NCBI RefSeq assembly: GCF_021730615.1
Contig: NZ_JAJLMN010000001.1
Span: forward strand, 4,537,501 to 4,601,500
Direction of reading: 5' to 3'
Source: Lichenibacterium dinghuense
GTDB taxonomy: Bacteria; Pseudomonadota; Alphaproteobacteria; Rhizobiales; Beijerinckiaceae
DNA length: 64,000 nucleotides
The notes beneath the pieces were generated by a model. The model saw only the letters and a list, made by a program, of their open reading frames with translations, was not told the DNA's origin and searched no databases. The position numbers and the translations under genes are program-made. Of this stretch, positions 48,207-56,154 are shown piece by piece (the first letter of the stretch is position 1; every line of letters begins with the position of its first letter).

Positions 48207-49040
48207 ATGCGCGTCACCCTGCGCGACATCCAGCGCATGAAGGAGGCCGGCGAGCGCATCGCCATGGTGACGGCCTACGACCACCCCTCGGCGGCCCTCG
48301 CCGAGCGGGCCGGCGTGCCGATGATCCTGGTCGGGGACTCGCTCGGCATGGTGGTTCACGGCCACGGCTCGACCCTGCCCGTCACGCTCGACGACATGGC
48401 GCGCCACACGGCCGCGGTGGTGCGCGGCAACGCGCGCGCCCTGATCGTCGCGGACCTGCCCTTCCTCACCTACGGCACAGAGCCCGAGGCGCTGGCCGGC
48501 GCCCGCCGCCTGATGGGCGAGGCCGGCGCCGGCGCGGTCAAGCTCGAAGGCGGCGCCGCGGTCGTTTCCACGGTGGCGCGGCTCGCCGCGCTCGGCGTGC
48601 CGGTGATGGGCCACCTCGGCTTCACCCCGCAGGCGCAGCACCAGATCGGCCTGCGCGTGCAGGGCAGGGACGCGGGCGCGGCCCGCCGGCTCCTCGACGA
48701 CGCGCTGGCCCTGGAGCGCGCCGGCGCCTTCGCGCTTGTGCTGGAGCTGGTGCCGGCCGAACTCGCCGCTGCCGTGACGGCGCGGCTGGCCATCCCGACG
48801 ATCGGCATCGGCGCCGGGGCGGGCTGCTCCGGCCAGGTCCAGGTGTGGCACGACATCCTGGGTCTCGGCACGGGCCGCGTGCCGCGCCACGCCAAGCCCT
48901 ACGCGGAGATCGGCTCGGCCATCGAGGCCGCGTTGAAGGGCTACGTCGCCGAGGTCGCGTCCGGCGCCTTCCCGACGGCGGCGCAGAGCGCCACCATGGA
49001 CGAGGCGGTGCTGGCGCGGGCGCTCGGCGGGGCGGAGTGA
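48207..49040 (+). CDS. panB: 3-methyl-2-oxobutanoate hydroxymethyltransferase
   Basis: First committed step of pantothenate synthesis, using 5,10-methylene-THF. The 277-residue TIM-barrel protein has [34 protein letters not shown] (metal Asp), [15 protein letters not shown] and [21 protein letters not shown]. The ATG follows GGGAGAGAG. It ends 1 base before panC starts, so they form one operon. panD and panE are not here. Confidence 0.95.
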   Translation: MRVTLRDIQRMKEAGERIAMVTAYDHPSAALAERAGVPMILVGDSLGMVVHGHGSTLPVTLDDMARHTAAVVRGNARALIVADLPFLTYGTEPEALAGARRLMGEAGAGAVKLEGGAAVVSTVARLAALGVPVMGHLGFTPQAQHQIGLRVQGRDAGAARRLLDDALALERAGAFALVLELVPAELAAAVTARLAIPTIGIGAGAGCSGQVQVWHDILGLGTGRVPRHAKPYAEIGSAIEAALKGYVAEVASGAFPTAAQSATMDEAVLARALGGAE

Positions 49041-49041
49041 C

Positions 49042-49872
49042 ATGCAGGTCCTGACCACCATCGCGGCCGTGCGCGCGGCCCGGGCCGCCTTTCCGGCCCT
49101 CGGCCTCGTGCCCACCATGGGCTTCCTCCACGCCGGCCACATGAGCCTCGTCGCGCGGGCGCGGGTGGAATGCGGCGCCGCCGCCGTTTCGATCTTCGTC
49201 AACCCGACGCAGTTCGCCGCCGACGAGGACCTGTCGCGTTACCCGCGCGACATGCCGCGCGACCTCGCGATGCTGGAGGCGGCGGGCGTCGACCTCGTCT
49301 TCGCGCCCGACCCCGCCGAGGTCTACCCGCCCGGCTACGCGAGCCGGATCGAGGTCGGCCCGGTGGCGGAGCCGCTGGAGGGCGCGCGGCGGCCGGGGCA
49401 CTTCGCCGGCGTCGCCACCGTGGTGGCCAAGCTCTTCAACATCGTGCAGCCGACGCGGGCCTACTTCGGCCAGAAGGACGCCCAGCAGGTCGCCGTGATC
49501 CGCCGCATGGCGCGCGACCTCGACATGCCGCTCGACGTGGTGGTCGGCGCGACCGTGCGGGAGCCGGACGGGCTCGCCATGTCGTCGCGCAACGTCTACC
49601 TGTCGCCCGCCGAGCGGGCCGCGGCGCCGGTCCTGTATCGCGCGCTCGACGGCGCGCGTGCCCTGTTTGCGCGCGGCGAGCGCGACGCCGAGGCCCTGCG
49701 CCGCCACATGCGCGCCGCGATCGCGACCGAGCCCGCGGTCGAGGTCGACTACGTCAGCGTGGCCGACGGCGCGAGCCTGCGCGAGGTCGAGCGCGCCGGC
49801 GCGGGCTGCCTCGTGTCGCTGGCCGCGCGGCTCGGCCGCACGCGGCTCATCGACAACGTCGTGCTCGGCTGA
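49042..49872 (+). CDS. panC: Pantothenate synthetase
   Basis: Joins pantoate and beta-alanine with ATP. The 276-residue protein carries the HIGH-type nucleotide motif in LVPTMGFLHAGHMSLVARA, VSIFVNPTQFA, FGQKDAQQVAVIRRM and the KMSKS-like AMSSRNVYLSP. It directly follows panB. Its stop abuts the stop of the convergent acyltransferase gene with no gap. Confidence 0.95.
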   Translation: MQVLTTIAAVRAARAAFPALGLVPTMGFLHAGHMSLVARARVECGAAAVSIFVNPTQFAADEDLSRYPRDMPRDLAMLEAAGVDLVFAPDPAEVYPPGYASRIEVGPVAEPLEGARRPGHFAGVATVVAKLFNIVQPTRAYFGQKDAQQVAVIRRMARDLDMPLDVVVGATVREPDGLAMSSRNVYLSPAERAAAPVLYRALDGARALFARGERDAEALRRHMRAAIATEPAVEVDYVSVADGASLREVERAGAGCLVSLAARLGRTRLIDNVVLG

Positions 49873-50949
49873 TCAAGGCTCCGCCACGGCGAGGCTCGGC
49901 GGCCGGCGCGGGGCCACGCGGCGCTGCAGCCAGCGCGTGACCGGCACCTCGAAGATCCGGTGCACGACGAAGCCCGCCGCGACGGCCAGCGTCACCAGCA
50001 GCAGCATGACGGGCCCGGCGGGGAGGCGCGACGTGTCCGCGACGCGGCCCAGCGCCGCCTCGACCGCGATGTAGAGGCCGTAGTGGACGAGGTAGAGCGC
50101 GTAGGACGCGTCGCCGAGCCGCTCCAACCCGCGCCGCAGCGGGCCGGCACGGCCGTCAGGCGAGCACAGCGCCGCGGCCCCGACGACCGCGGCGGCGGGC
50201 AGGCCCCAGACGACCCCGCGCCACGTGCCCCACCAGACGTCGGAATACGGCGTCGCGGCCAGCACGGCGGCGATCCCGGCCAGCGCCAGCGCCAGCGCGG
50301 CGGCGCGCGGCAGCCGCCGGCCCGACAGGACGAGCTCGCCGACGAGGAGCCCCGCCACGAACTCCAGGATCTGCGTCGCGCCGAGGTAGGCCAGCCAACC
50401 CGGCAGCGTGACGAGGAGGTTCAGGGCGACGAGCGCCCCGAGGCCGCCCGCGAGCGCGGCGACCCCGGCGCGCCGGGGCAGGGCGAGGACCAGCGCGAAG
50501 CAGAGATAGAAGGCCATCTCGTAGTCGAGCGTCCAGCCCAGCGAATAGACCGGCCAGGCGTCGTCGTTGGCCGGTGCGACGTAGGGCACGAAGAACAGCG
50601 ACAGGGCGACGAATTGCCCGAAGGCGCGGCGGCCGAGCGTCCCGCGGGCGTCCGTGGGGTCGAGCAGCACGAAGAGCGCCGTCACGGCCCAGTAGAGCGG
50701 CACGATGCGGGCGAGGCGCTTGCCCATGAAGGGCAGGGCGGAGCGCGCGGCGCCGAACAGCGGCGCCGAGGCGTGGACCATCACCAGCCCGGACACGACG
50801 AAGAAGAGGTCCACGCCGAAGGCGCCGCCGAGCAGGTCCGGCAGCCGCGTCCGGATCCCGAGCCCGTCCAACTCGCCGCGGGCGTGGAAGACGACCACGA
50901 GCAGCGCCGCCACGCCGCGCAGAACCTGGATGTTGGACAGCTTGCGCAT
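49873..50949 (-). CDS. Acyltransferase family 3 membrane protein
   Basis: A membrane acyltransferase (OafA/ExoZ type) of 358 residues from the ATG at 50949; a GTG at 50997 would add 16 residues. It has about ten helices and the family marks VLRGVAALLVVVFHARGE (the catalytic-type His in FHA), FGVDLFFVVSGLVM, RLARIVPLYWAVTALF and WTLDYEMAFYL. It probably acetylates or acylates a surface polysaccharide or lipid. No glycan cluster is adjacent, so the target is unknown. Confidence 0.87.
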   Translation of the reverse strand: MRKLSNIQVLRGVAALLVVVFHARGELDGLGIRTRLPDLLGGAFGVDLFFVVSGLVMVHASAPLFGAARSALPFMGKRLARIVPLYWAVTALFVLLDPTDARGTLGRRAFGQFVALSLFFVPYVAPANDDAWPVYSLGWTLDYEMAFYLCFALVLALPRRAGVAALAGGLGALVALNLLVTLPGWLAYLGATQILEFVAGLLVGELVLSGRRLPRAAALALALAGIAAVLAATPYSDVWWGTWRGVVWGLPAAAVVGAAALCSPDGRAGPLRRGLERLGDASYALYLVHYGLYIAVEAALGRVADTSRLPAGPVMLLLVTLAVAAGFVVHRIFEVPVTRWLQRRVAPRRPPSLAVAEP

Positions 50950-51039
50950 GCACGGACCCGCCGCCCGGCTCGGGGCGCGGGCGGGAATGTCCTGCACGGC
51001 GGCGGGGCGGGACGCAAATCCCGACCCGTCGCCGCGGCG

Positions 51040-51387
51040 TCAGGCCGACTGGCGCGCTTCCATCCGGCGCTCGGCGTCCCGGGCCGCGATCCACACCTCG
51101 GCGAAGTCGGGGGCCACGCGGTAGCGCTCGCCGTCGCTCTCGTACCAGCCGCCCTGGTCGAGGCGCGGGGCGGCCTCGTCGCCCAGCAACGCCAGCGTGA
51201 CGTGGCCGAGCGCCCGGTCCACCATGTCGTGCGAGCCCGCGCGGCGGGCGATGTCGGCCGCCGATCCGCGGCCCGCCGCGACGTCGTCGACGATCTCCAT
51301 GTAGCGCACGGCCGGGGCCGTCCACCGGTCCTTCCGTAGGCGCATCAGCGCCGTGTCGACGCGATCCTTCCAGACTGCGTTGGTCAT
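51040..51387 (-). CDS. Hypothetical protein
   Basis: A 115-residue soluble protein opening MTNAVWKDRVDTALMRLRKD, with an all-helical first part and a WYESDGERYRVAPDF segment near the end, ending in an Arg-rich helix. I do not recognise a family. The start at 51387 sits behind a GGGAGGCCTGC ribosome-like stretch. It lies 90 bases before the acyltransferase gene on the same strand, with no sign of a shared role. Confidence 0.6.
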   Translation of the reverse strand: MTNAVWKDRVDTALMRLRKDRWTAPAVRYMEIVDDVAAGRGSAADIARRAGSHDMVDRALGHVTLALLGDEAAPRLDQGGWYESDGERYRVAPDFAEVWIAARDAERRMEARQSA

Positions 51388-51412
51388 GCAGGCCTCCCTG
51401 GGAGAACCCAGA

Positions 51413-51907
51413 CTAGGCTCGAAGCGACGCTTCGTGCAACGGGGGCGACGGGACGCCAACGAAAACGTGAATGCGACATGAACGACACGCCGTCGGTGTC
51501 GGCGCCGGAACGGCCAGCCGCGCCATGACGATGCCGGCCCCGTGGCTGCGCCGCCCCCTGAAGCGCGACCACCCGGCGATGCCGGGGACGGCGCCGTCCC
51601 GTTCGTCGACGATCCGGGACTCGTCCGGTGCGAGGCCGTCGAGGAAGCGTCGCGTTGCCTCCGGGCTCCGGCGCGGCAGGCGCAGCGTCCCTCGGCGGAA
51701 GCCGGGCGGGGCGCCGATCGCCGCCACCGCCTCGACGTCGGCGACGCGGGCGCGGCGGACCACGCGAGCGTCGAGGCGGCAAGCGGGATCGGGTGCGGTG
51801 TCCGGCTTGTCGGCCTTCGACCACGCCGAAGCCGCGGAGCGGGCGCGAATGCGAGATCCCTTCGAGGGCCGAAGCGTCTTCGCCGTTCCCGGACGGATGC
51901 TCTGCAA
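51413..51907 (-). pseudogene. Truncated GNAT acetyltransferase remnant
   Basis: On the minus strand, VVRRARVADVEAVAAIGAPP, then GFRRGTLRLPRRSPEATRRF, IVDERDGAVPGIAGWSRFRGRRSHGAGI follows the first half of a GNAT acetyltransferase. The second half, with the acetyl-CoA loop (Q/RxxGxG/A) and the final helix-strand, is missing; after GAGIV the frame reads unrelated sequence. The first 48 codons also look non-coding. This explains the otherwise empty 585 bases before the SPFH gene. Confidence 0.55.
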
Positions 51908-51972
51908 CCCGCGGGCGCCCCGCTCGATTGGACAGGGCCGGCCAAGCGTGGCCTGGACGGCTCGAGGCAGCG

Positions 51973-52863
51973 ATGGGCTTCTTGCACACCGTTCTGTTCT
52001 GGATCGGGAGGATCATCCGCATGGCGATCACGCGTCAGGTCATCACCTCGCTCGGGCGCGACGGCGACGACCTCCTCGGCAGCAAGAACATCGCGGTCAA
52101 GATCGCCGACGACAGCATCGTCTCGGGCTCGCTGCTCACGGTCGAGAGCAACCATTTCTGCGTGCTGAAGTCGCGCGGCGCGGTGCTCAAGGTCTACGAG
52201 ACCGGGCAATACGCGCTGATCACGCCCGACAAGCCGCTGCTCGGCTCTGTGGTGCAGGGTTTCTTCGGCGGGGCGTCGCCCTGGGTCTACGAGGTGATCT
52301 ACATCAACCGCTCGAAGCTGCTGATCCGCTCCCAGGGCATCGCGACCAGCGCCGAGATGGCCGAGATGTCCTACCAGGTGGACTATTACGTCCACGTCGA
52401 CACGCAGCAGGCCGCGCTCGACCTCATCACCCACCTGCCGTTCAACGGCAACACCATCGACACGCGCGAGATCGCCGACTACGCCGGCCCTGCCATTGAG
52501 CAGGCCATCAACCAGGTCGTCCAGGTGACCCGGATGGAGGAGATCAACGAGCACATCTTCGACATCCGCGAGAACGTGAAGGCGCATCTCACCGAGTTCC
52601 TCGCCGTCTACGGCATCCTGCTGAACGACCTAAAGATCCTGATCCTGCCGAAGGACGAGCGGATGCGCGAGCTGATCTCGCTCCAGGCCATCGGCCTGTC
52701 GCCGATCGAGGCCGTGCGCTACTATCTGGCGCTGCGCATGGCCGAGAAGGGGCTCGTGTCGGCGCCGAACGCCGCGGCCGGCGTGCCGTTCAACGTCGGG
52801 GGCCAGCCCACCGGCATCTATTCGCTCGCCGGACAGGCGGGCCTGCCGGGACCGTCCTCGTGA
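51973..52863 (+). CDS. SPFH-domain protein
   Basis: A 296-residue protein with a hydrophobic N-terminal stretch (MGFLHTVLFWIGRIIRMAI) and an SPFH/band 7-like domain: VYETGQYALITPDKPLLGSVVQGFFGG, then VDYYVHVDTQQAALDLI and a helical part (TRMEEINEHIFDIRENVKAH), ending in a Gly/Pro-rich tail. This is the type related to YdjI-like 'virion core' proteins that form membrane-associated scaffolds. It overlaps the next gene by four bases, so they are expressed together. Confidence 0.8.
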   Translation: MGFLHTVLFWIGRIIRMAITRQVITSLGRDGDDLLGSKNIAVKIADDSIVSGSLLTVESNHFCVLKSRGAVLKVYETGQYALITPDKPLLGSVVQGFFGGASPWVYEVIYINRSKLLIRSQGIATSAEMAEMSYQVDYYVHVDTQQAALDLITHLPFNGNTIDTREIADYAGPAIEQAINQVVQVTRMEEINEHIFDIRENVKAHLTEFLAVYGILLNDLKILILPKDERMRELISLQAIGLSPIEAVRYYLALRMAEKGLVSAPNAAAGVPFNVGGQPTGIYSLAGQAGLPGPSS

Positions 52864-53405
52864 CGGCACCCGCGCGATACGAGCCCGGCCGGCTCGAACA
52901 GGTCGCGCTCGACCTGTTCCACGGCTGGGGCTACGCCTTCTATCGGGACGCCAACCGGCTGCGCGCCGACGACCTGCTGGTGCGCGCCAAGGCGGGCGAC
53001 CTGCTCGGGCAGGCGCGGGCCGCCGTGGAGGCCGCCGAAGCCGAATACCGGCGCGTCCACCTGCCCCCGCCGAGCCGCGCCCGTCCGCGGCCCGACCCGG
53101 AGGCGGTCGCGGCCGCGAAGGTTTTGGAGCGGCTCGGGCGCGACATCGGCGCCCTGGTGGGCCGCATCGCCGCCCTGCCGGCGCCCGAGGGCGACCGCAT
53201 GAGCCTGTGGCTGCGCGACGAGGCCGCAACACTGGCGGTGCTGCGCGACCACGACCTCCGCCTCGTCGGGCGCGCCGAAGCCCTGCGCGCCCTCGTGGCC
53301 GGGCGGGACGGGGCCGCCCTCCTGGCCGAGGCGCCGCTCGCCGAGGACCTCCTGGCCGGCCTCGCCGAGACGCTCCGGGCCCGCGCGGACGCGCTGGCGG
53401 GCTGA
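52860..53405 (+). CDS. Hypothetical partner of the SPFH protein
   Basis: A 181-residue, mostly helical soluble protein starting at a GTG that overlaps the SPFH stop (GTGA). Residues 1-35 (LEQVALDLFHGWGYAFYRDANRLRADD would continue as one helix pair) and the Ala/Leu/Arg-rich remainder suggest coiled coils. I do not recognise a family. Coupling implies it works at the same membrane scaffold. Confidence 0.65.
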   Translation: MTAPARYEPGRLEQVALDLFHGWGYAFYRDANRLRADDLLVRAKAGDLLGQARAAVEAAEAEYRRVHLPPPSRARPRPDPEAVAAAKVLERLGRDIGALVGRIAALPAPEGDRMSLWLRDEAATLAVLRDHDLRLVGRAEALRALVAGRDGAALLAEAPLAEDLLAGLAETLRARADALAG

Positions 53406-53504
53406 ATGCCCCCGGACCGCGGCCGAGGCCCCGGTCCCCCCGCATTGCCGCTCGCCCGAGATCGTGCCCTATTGCCGGCCGAGACGGCCGACGGAGGACC
53501 GACC

Positions 53505-53882
53505 ATGAAGTTCCTGGTGACCTATCGCGAGCGGCAGGCCGACTTCGATCCCGCGGCGGCGCAGCGCCGCGCGGCGCGGCTGCTGACCGAGCGCGCGATG
53601 CCGCCGGGGCTGAAGGTCCACGAACTGCTGTCGCGCATCGGCGGCGGCGGAGGCTACGCCGTGGTCGAGACCGCCGAGGCCGAGGACCTCCAGCACCTCG
53701 CCGGGCTGTTCTCCTCCTACGAGTGCCGCATCGAGCCCGTGGCGGACCTGTCGTTCAACGGTGCCGCGCGCGCGGAGCGGCCGGCGGCCGCCGCTCAGGG
53801 CACCCCGCTGCCCGAGATGCCGCCCGGCGAGCCGCACGAGGGCGCCTTCTCGGACGACGACGTTTACGACACGGAGGATTGA
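53505..53882 (+). CDS. DUF3303-like protein
   Basis: A 125-residue protein. Residues 1-85 (MKFLVTYRERQADF, then GLKVHELLSRIGGGGGYAVVE, DLQHLAGLFSSYECRIEPV) match the small ferredoxin-like fold of DUF3303. A low-complexity acidic tail follows, ending DDDVYDTED. The ATG has GGAGGA seven bases before it. The last 19 bases overlap the convergent glycosyltransferase-like gene. Function unknown. Confidence 0.75.
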   Translation: MKFLVTYRERQADFDPAAAQRRAARLLTERAMPPGLKVHELLSRIGGGGGYAVVETAEAEDLQHLAGLFSSYECRIEPVADLSFNGAARAERPAAAAQGTPLPEMPPGEPHEGAFSDDDVYDTED

Positions 53883-54901
53883 GCGGCCGGGGCGGGGCCG
53901 CTCCGGTCCGCGCGGCGCGGGATGGCGGCCGCGCCGAGCCGCCGCACCTCCTGGCGCGCCGCCGCCAGGGCGTCGAGCAGGAGGCCGGCCGCGCCGATGG
54001 CCGAGCCCGTCCCCACCAGCGCTAGGGCCGCGAGCGTCTCGGCCGAGGGCGCCAGCGCCGCCCGCGCACCCCGGATCTCCAATTCTGGCGCCGCAGCGGC
54101 GAGGCCGGCCGCCATCACCGCGAGGCCGATCAGGCCGAAGACGCGCCGCGGACGCTCGTCCACCAGCAGCCGCACCACCGTGCCCAGCATCGCCGCGCGG
54201 TCGGGCGGCCCCGCGGTCGGGGCTGGCCCGGCGTGGCGTGCCGCCAGGGCGGTCACCCGGCCGACCGGGAGCCGGAGCCGGAGCGCGTGCAGGGCGAGGT
54301 CGCGCGCGGAGGACGGGCCTCGCCCGGGGCGGGCACTTGTCCGGCGGTAGGACAGCGCGAACCGCCGCGAACAGGCCTTGAAGTCGGAGCGGAGCGCGTC
54401 GCCGTGGCCGCCGAAGGCGAAGTCCACCGTGCGGCGCAGCAGCCGCGAGGCCGCGTCGCGCGCGGGCTCCTCGCCGAAGCGGGCGACGTCGACGAGGTCG
54501 CACCCGCCGTCGATCTCGGCGACGATCAGCGGCGCCACGCACACGTCCTCCGCGCCCGCGCCGTCGGCCAGGATGTATGTGTCGGCGTCGACCTCGGCGA
54601 GCATCCGCCTCACCAGGGCGTCGCGGGACGAGGGCGGGACAACGCGGACCACGGCGCCCGCGGCCTCGGCGGCCCGGCGGTCCTGCGGCGGCAGGTCGTG
54701 CCCGTAGAGCCAGATCTGCGCGCGGGGCAGGACCGTGCGGTAGCCGCGCGCCGCCCCGGCGGGATCGCGGCAGGACGTCATCAGCACCGCGACGGCGGGG
54801 TCGGCGTCGGGGCGCGCCGCCCAAGGAACGGGACGCGGCGGCCGACTCGGGCCGGCGTCGCGGCCGTGCGGCCGCACCGCCGAAGGGGGAGAAGGGGGCA
54901 C
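53864..54901 (-). CDS. Degenerate family 2 glycosyltransferase
   Basis: A 345-residue protein starting at a GTG, with a Pro/Arg-rich first 35 residues. The remainder parallels dolichyl-phosphate-type glycosyltransferases: VAVLMTSCRDP, AGAVVRVVPPSSRDALVRRM, VDADTYILADGAGAED, SDFKACSRRFALSYRRTS, LALHALRLRLPVGRV, and two membrane helices (FGLIGLAVMAAGLAAA). The metal motif, usually DGDDTYD, reads DGAGAED, so catalysis is doubtful. It is probably an inactive or re-purposed paralogue. Confidence 0.6.
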   Translation of the reverse strand: MPPSPPSAVRPHGRDAGPSRPPRPVPWAARPDADPAVAVLMTSCRDPAGAARGYRTVLPRAQIWLYGHDLPPQDRRAAEAAGAVVRVVPPSSRDALVRRMLAEVDADTYILADGAGAEDVCVAPLIVAEIDGGCDLVDVARFGEEPARDAASRLLRRTVDFAFGGHGDALRSDFKACSRRFALSYRRTSARPGRGPSSARDLALHALRLRLPVGRVTALAARHAGPAPTAGPPDRAAMLGTVVRLLVDERPRRVFGLIGLAVMAAGLAAAAPELEIRGARAALAPSAETLAALALVGTGSAIGAAGLLLDALAAARQEVRRLGAAAIPRRADRSGPAPAAQSSVS

Positions 54902-54970
54902 GTGACGACCTCGACGCTGGACGAAGTCCGGTCTTAGCGCCCCGACGTTAACGTTTCTGAAGCGGCGAAA

Positions 54971-55378
54971 TCAGCCGCCCTTGACGCGGGCCTTGCGGGC
55001 CGCGTAGCGCGCGTCGCGCGCCGCCTTGCGGGCGGCCTCGTCGGCCAGGATGCGGGCCGCCCGCTCCAGGCGTGCAGCCTCGGCGGCCTGCTTCTCGAGC
55101 TCGATCTGGGCGAGCCGCTCGAGCTCTGCGGCGGCCTCGGCGGCCTCGCGGGCGGCCTTCTCCTCGGCCTCCTTCAGGAGCTGCAGGCGCCGCAGCTCCT
55201 CCTTCTCGGCGGCGCGCTTGGCGCGGGCCTCGGCGATCGCCTGACGCTCGGCCTGCTTGCGGAGGACCTCCGGGTCGTCGTCCGCCGGCCTCGTCTTCAG
55301 TTTTTCGACCAGGGCCTTCTTGGCCGCGGAGGTGGAGCTGATGCGATCGGCGAAATTGGCGCTGTTGAACTTACCCAC
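54971..55378 (-). CDS. DUF6481 family protein
   Basis: A 135-residue, highly charged protein, almost one continuous Ala/Glu/Lys/Arg coiled coil after the opening GKFNSANFADRISS. The end ARDARYAARKARVKGG is the family signature. The start is GTG at 55378. Related proteins are widespread, abundant and of unknown function in Hyphomicrobiales; nucleic acid binding is possible from the basic tail. Confidence 0.8.
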   Translation of the reverse strand: MGKFNSANFADRISSTSAAKKALVEKLKTRPADDDPEVLRKQAERQAIAEARAKRAAEKEELRRLQLLKEAEEKAAREAAEAAAELERLAQIELEKQAAEAARLERAARILADEAARKAARDARYAARKARVKGG

Positions 55379-55521
55379 TTGTCGTCCATGTTCGAGTGCG
55401 GCGGGGTCATCCGCCGATCGAGCCGGCGGGCTGCGCCACACGGCCGTGCGGCGATGCTCCGATATAGGCATGGCCGGCGGCCGTGAAAAGCTCCGGGCCG
55501 CCCCGGAAGGCCCGGCGCGCG

Positions 55522-55995
55522 TCAGCGATGCGCGGACGCCCCTCCGATGCCCGCGTCCAGGGCGGGATGCGTGTCGGCCGCCTCCGCCGCCCCGCCGAAG
55601 CCGTGCATGCGCAGGGCCCATTGCAGGCCGATCAGCGCGCCCTTCACCACGGGCAGCAGGCCCAGGCACAGGGCCACGGTGGCCGGCAGCCAGACCATCG
55701 CGTGCAGCCACAGCGGCCAGGCATAGGCGATGTCGATCCCGACCACCGCGGCGACGATGAGGTGGCCGGCGAAGAAGATCGTCACGTAGGGCGGGGCATC
55801 GTCGGCGCGCTGGTGGTGAAGCTCCTCGCCGCAGGCCCGGCAGGCGTCGACGGGCTTGAGATAAGCGCGGTAGAGCCCGCCCGCACCGCAGGCGGGGCAG
55901 CGGCAGAGCGCGCCGCGGAGCATGGCCGCCGCGAGGCTCCGCTCCGGCGGGGCGGCCTCCTCGCCGTAGCTGTAGGTCTGGGCGTCGGTCTCCAT
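55522..55995 (-). CDS. DUF983 family membrane protein
   Basis: A 157-residue protein. Two CxxC pairs (CRCPACGAGGLY and CRACGEELHHQRADDAPPY) form a zinc-ribbon-like unit, followed by two membrane helices (ITIFFAGHLI-type region near 70-95 and MVWLPATVALCLGLLPVV) and GALIGLQWALRMHGF. This is the standard DUF983 layout. In alphaproteobacteria it often lies near haem-copper oxidase genes, which are not visible here. Confidence 0.87.
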   Translation of the reverse strand: METDAQTYSYGEEAAPPERSLAAAMLRGALCRCPACGAGGLYRAYLKPVDACRACGEELHHQRADDAPPYVTIFFAGHLIVAAVVGIDIAYAWPLWLHAMVWLPATVALCLGLLPVVKGALIGLQWALRMHGFGGAAEAADTHPALDAGIGGASAHR

Positions 55996-56154
55996 GACGG
56001 TCCTTCCCTCGATGTCGCCCGGCGCCCGGCCGCGCCCGCCCCCATGATGGGGATCGCGCCGCGGGATCGCACGGTGGGCTTCGTTAACCCCGTTGTAAAC
56101 GGCCGTGTGAACTGATGCGGCCCAGGCCGCGCGCGACCGGGCGGCCGAACGGGG

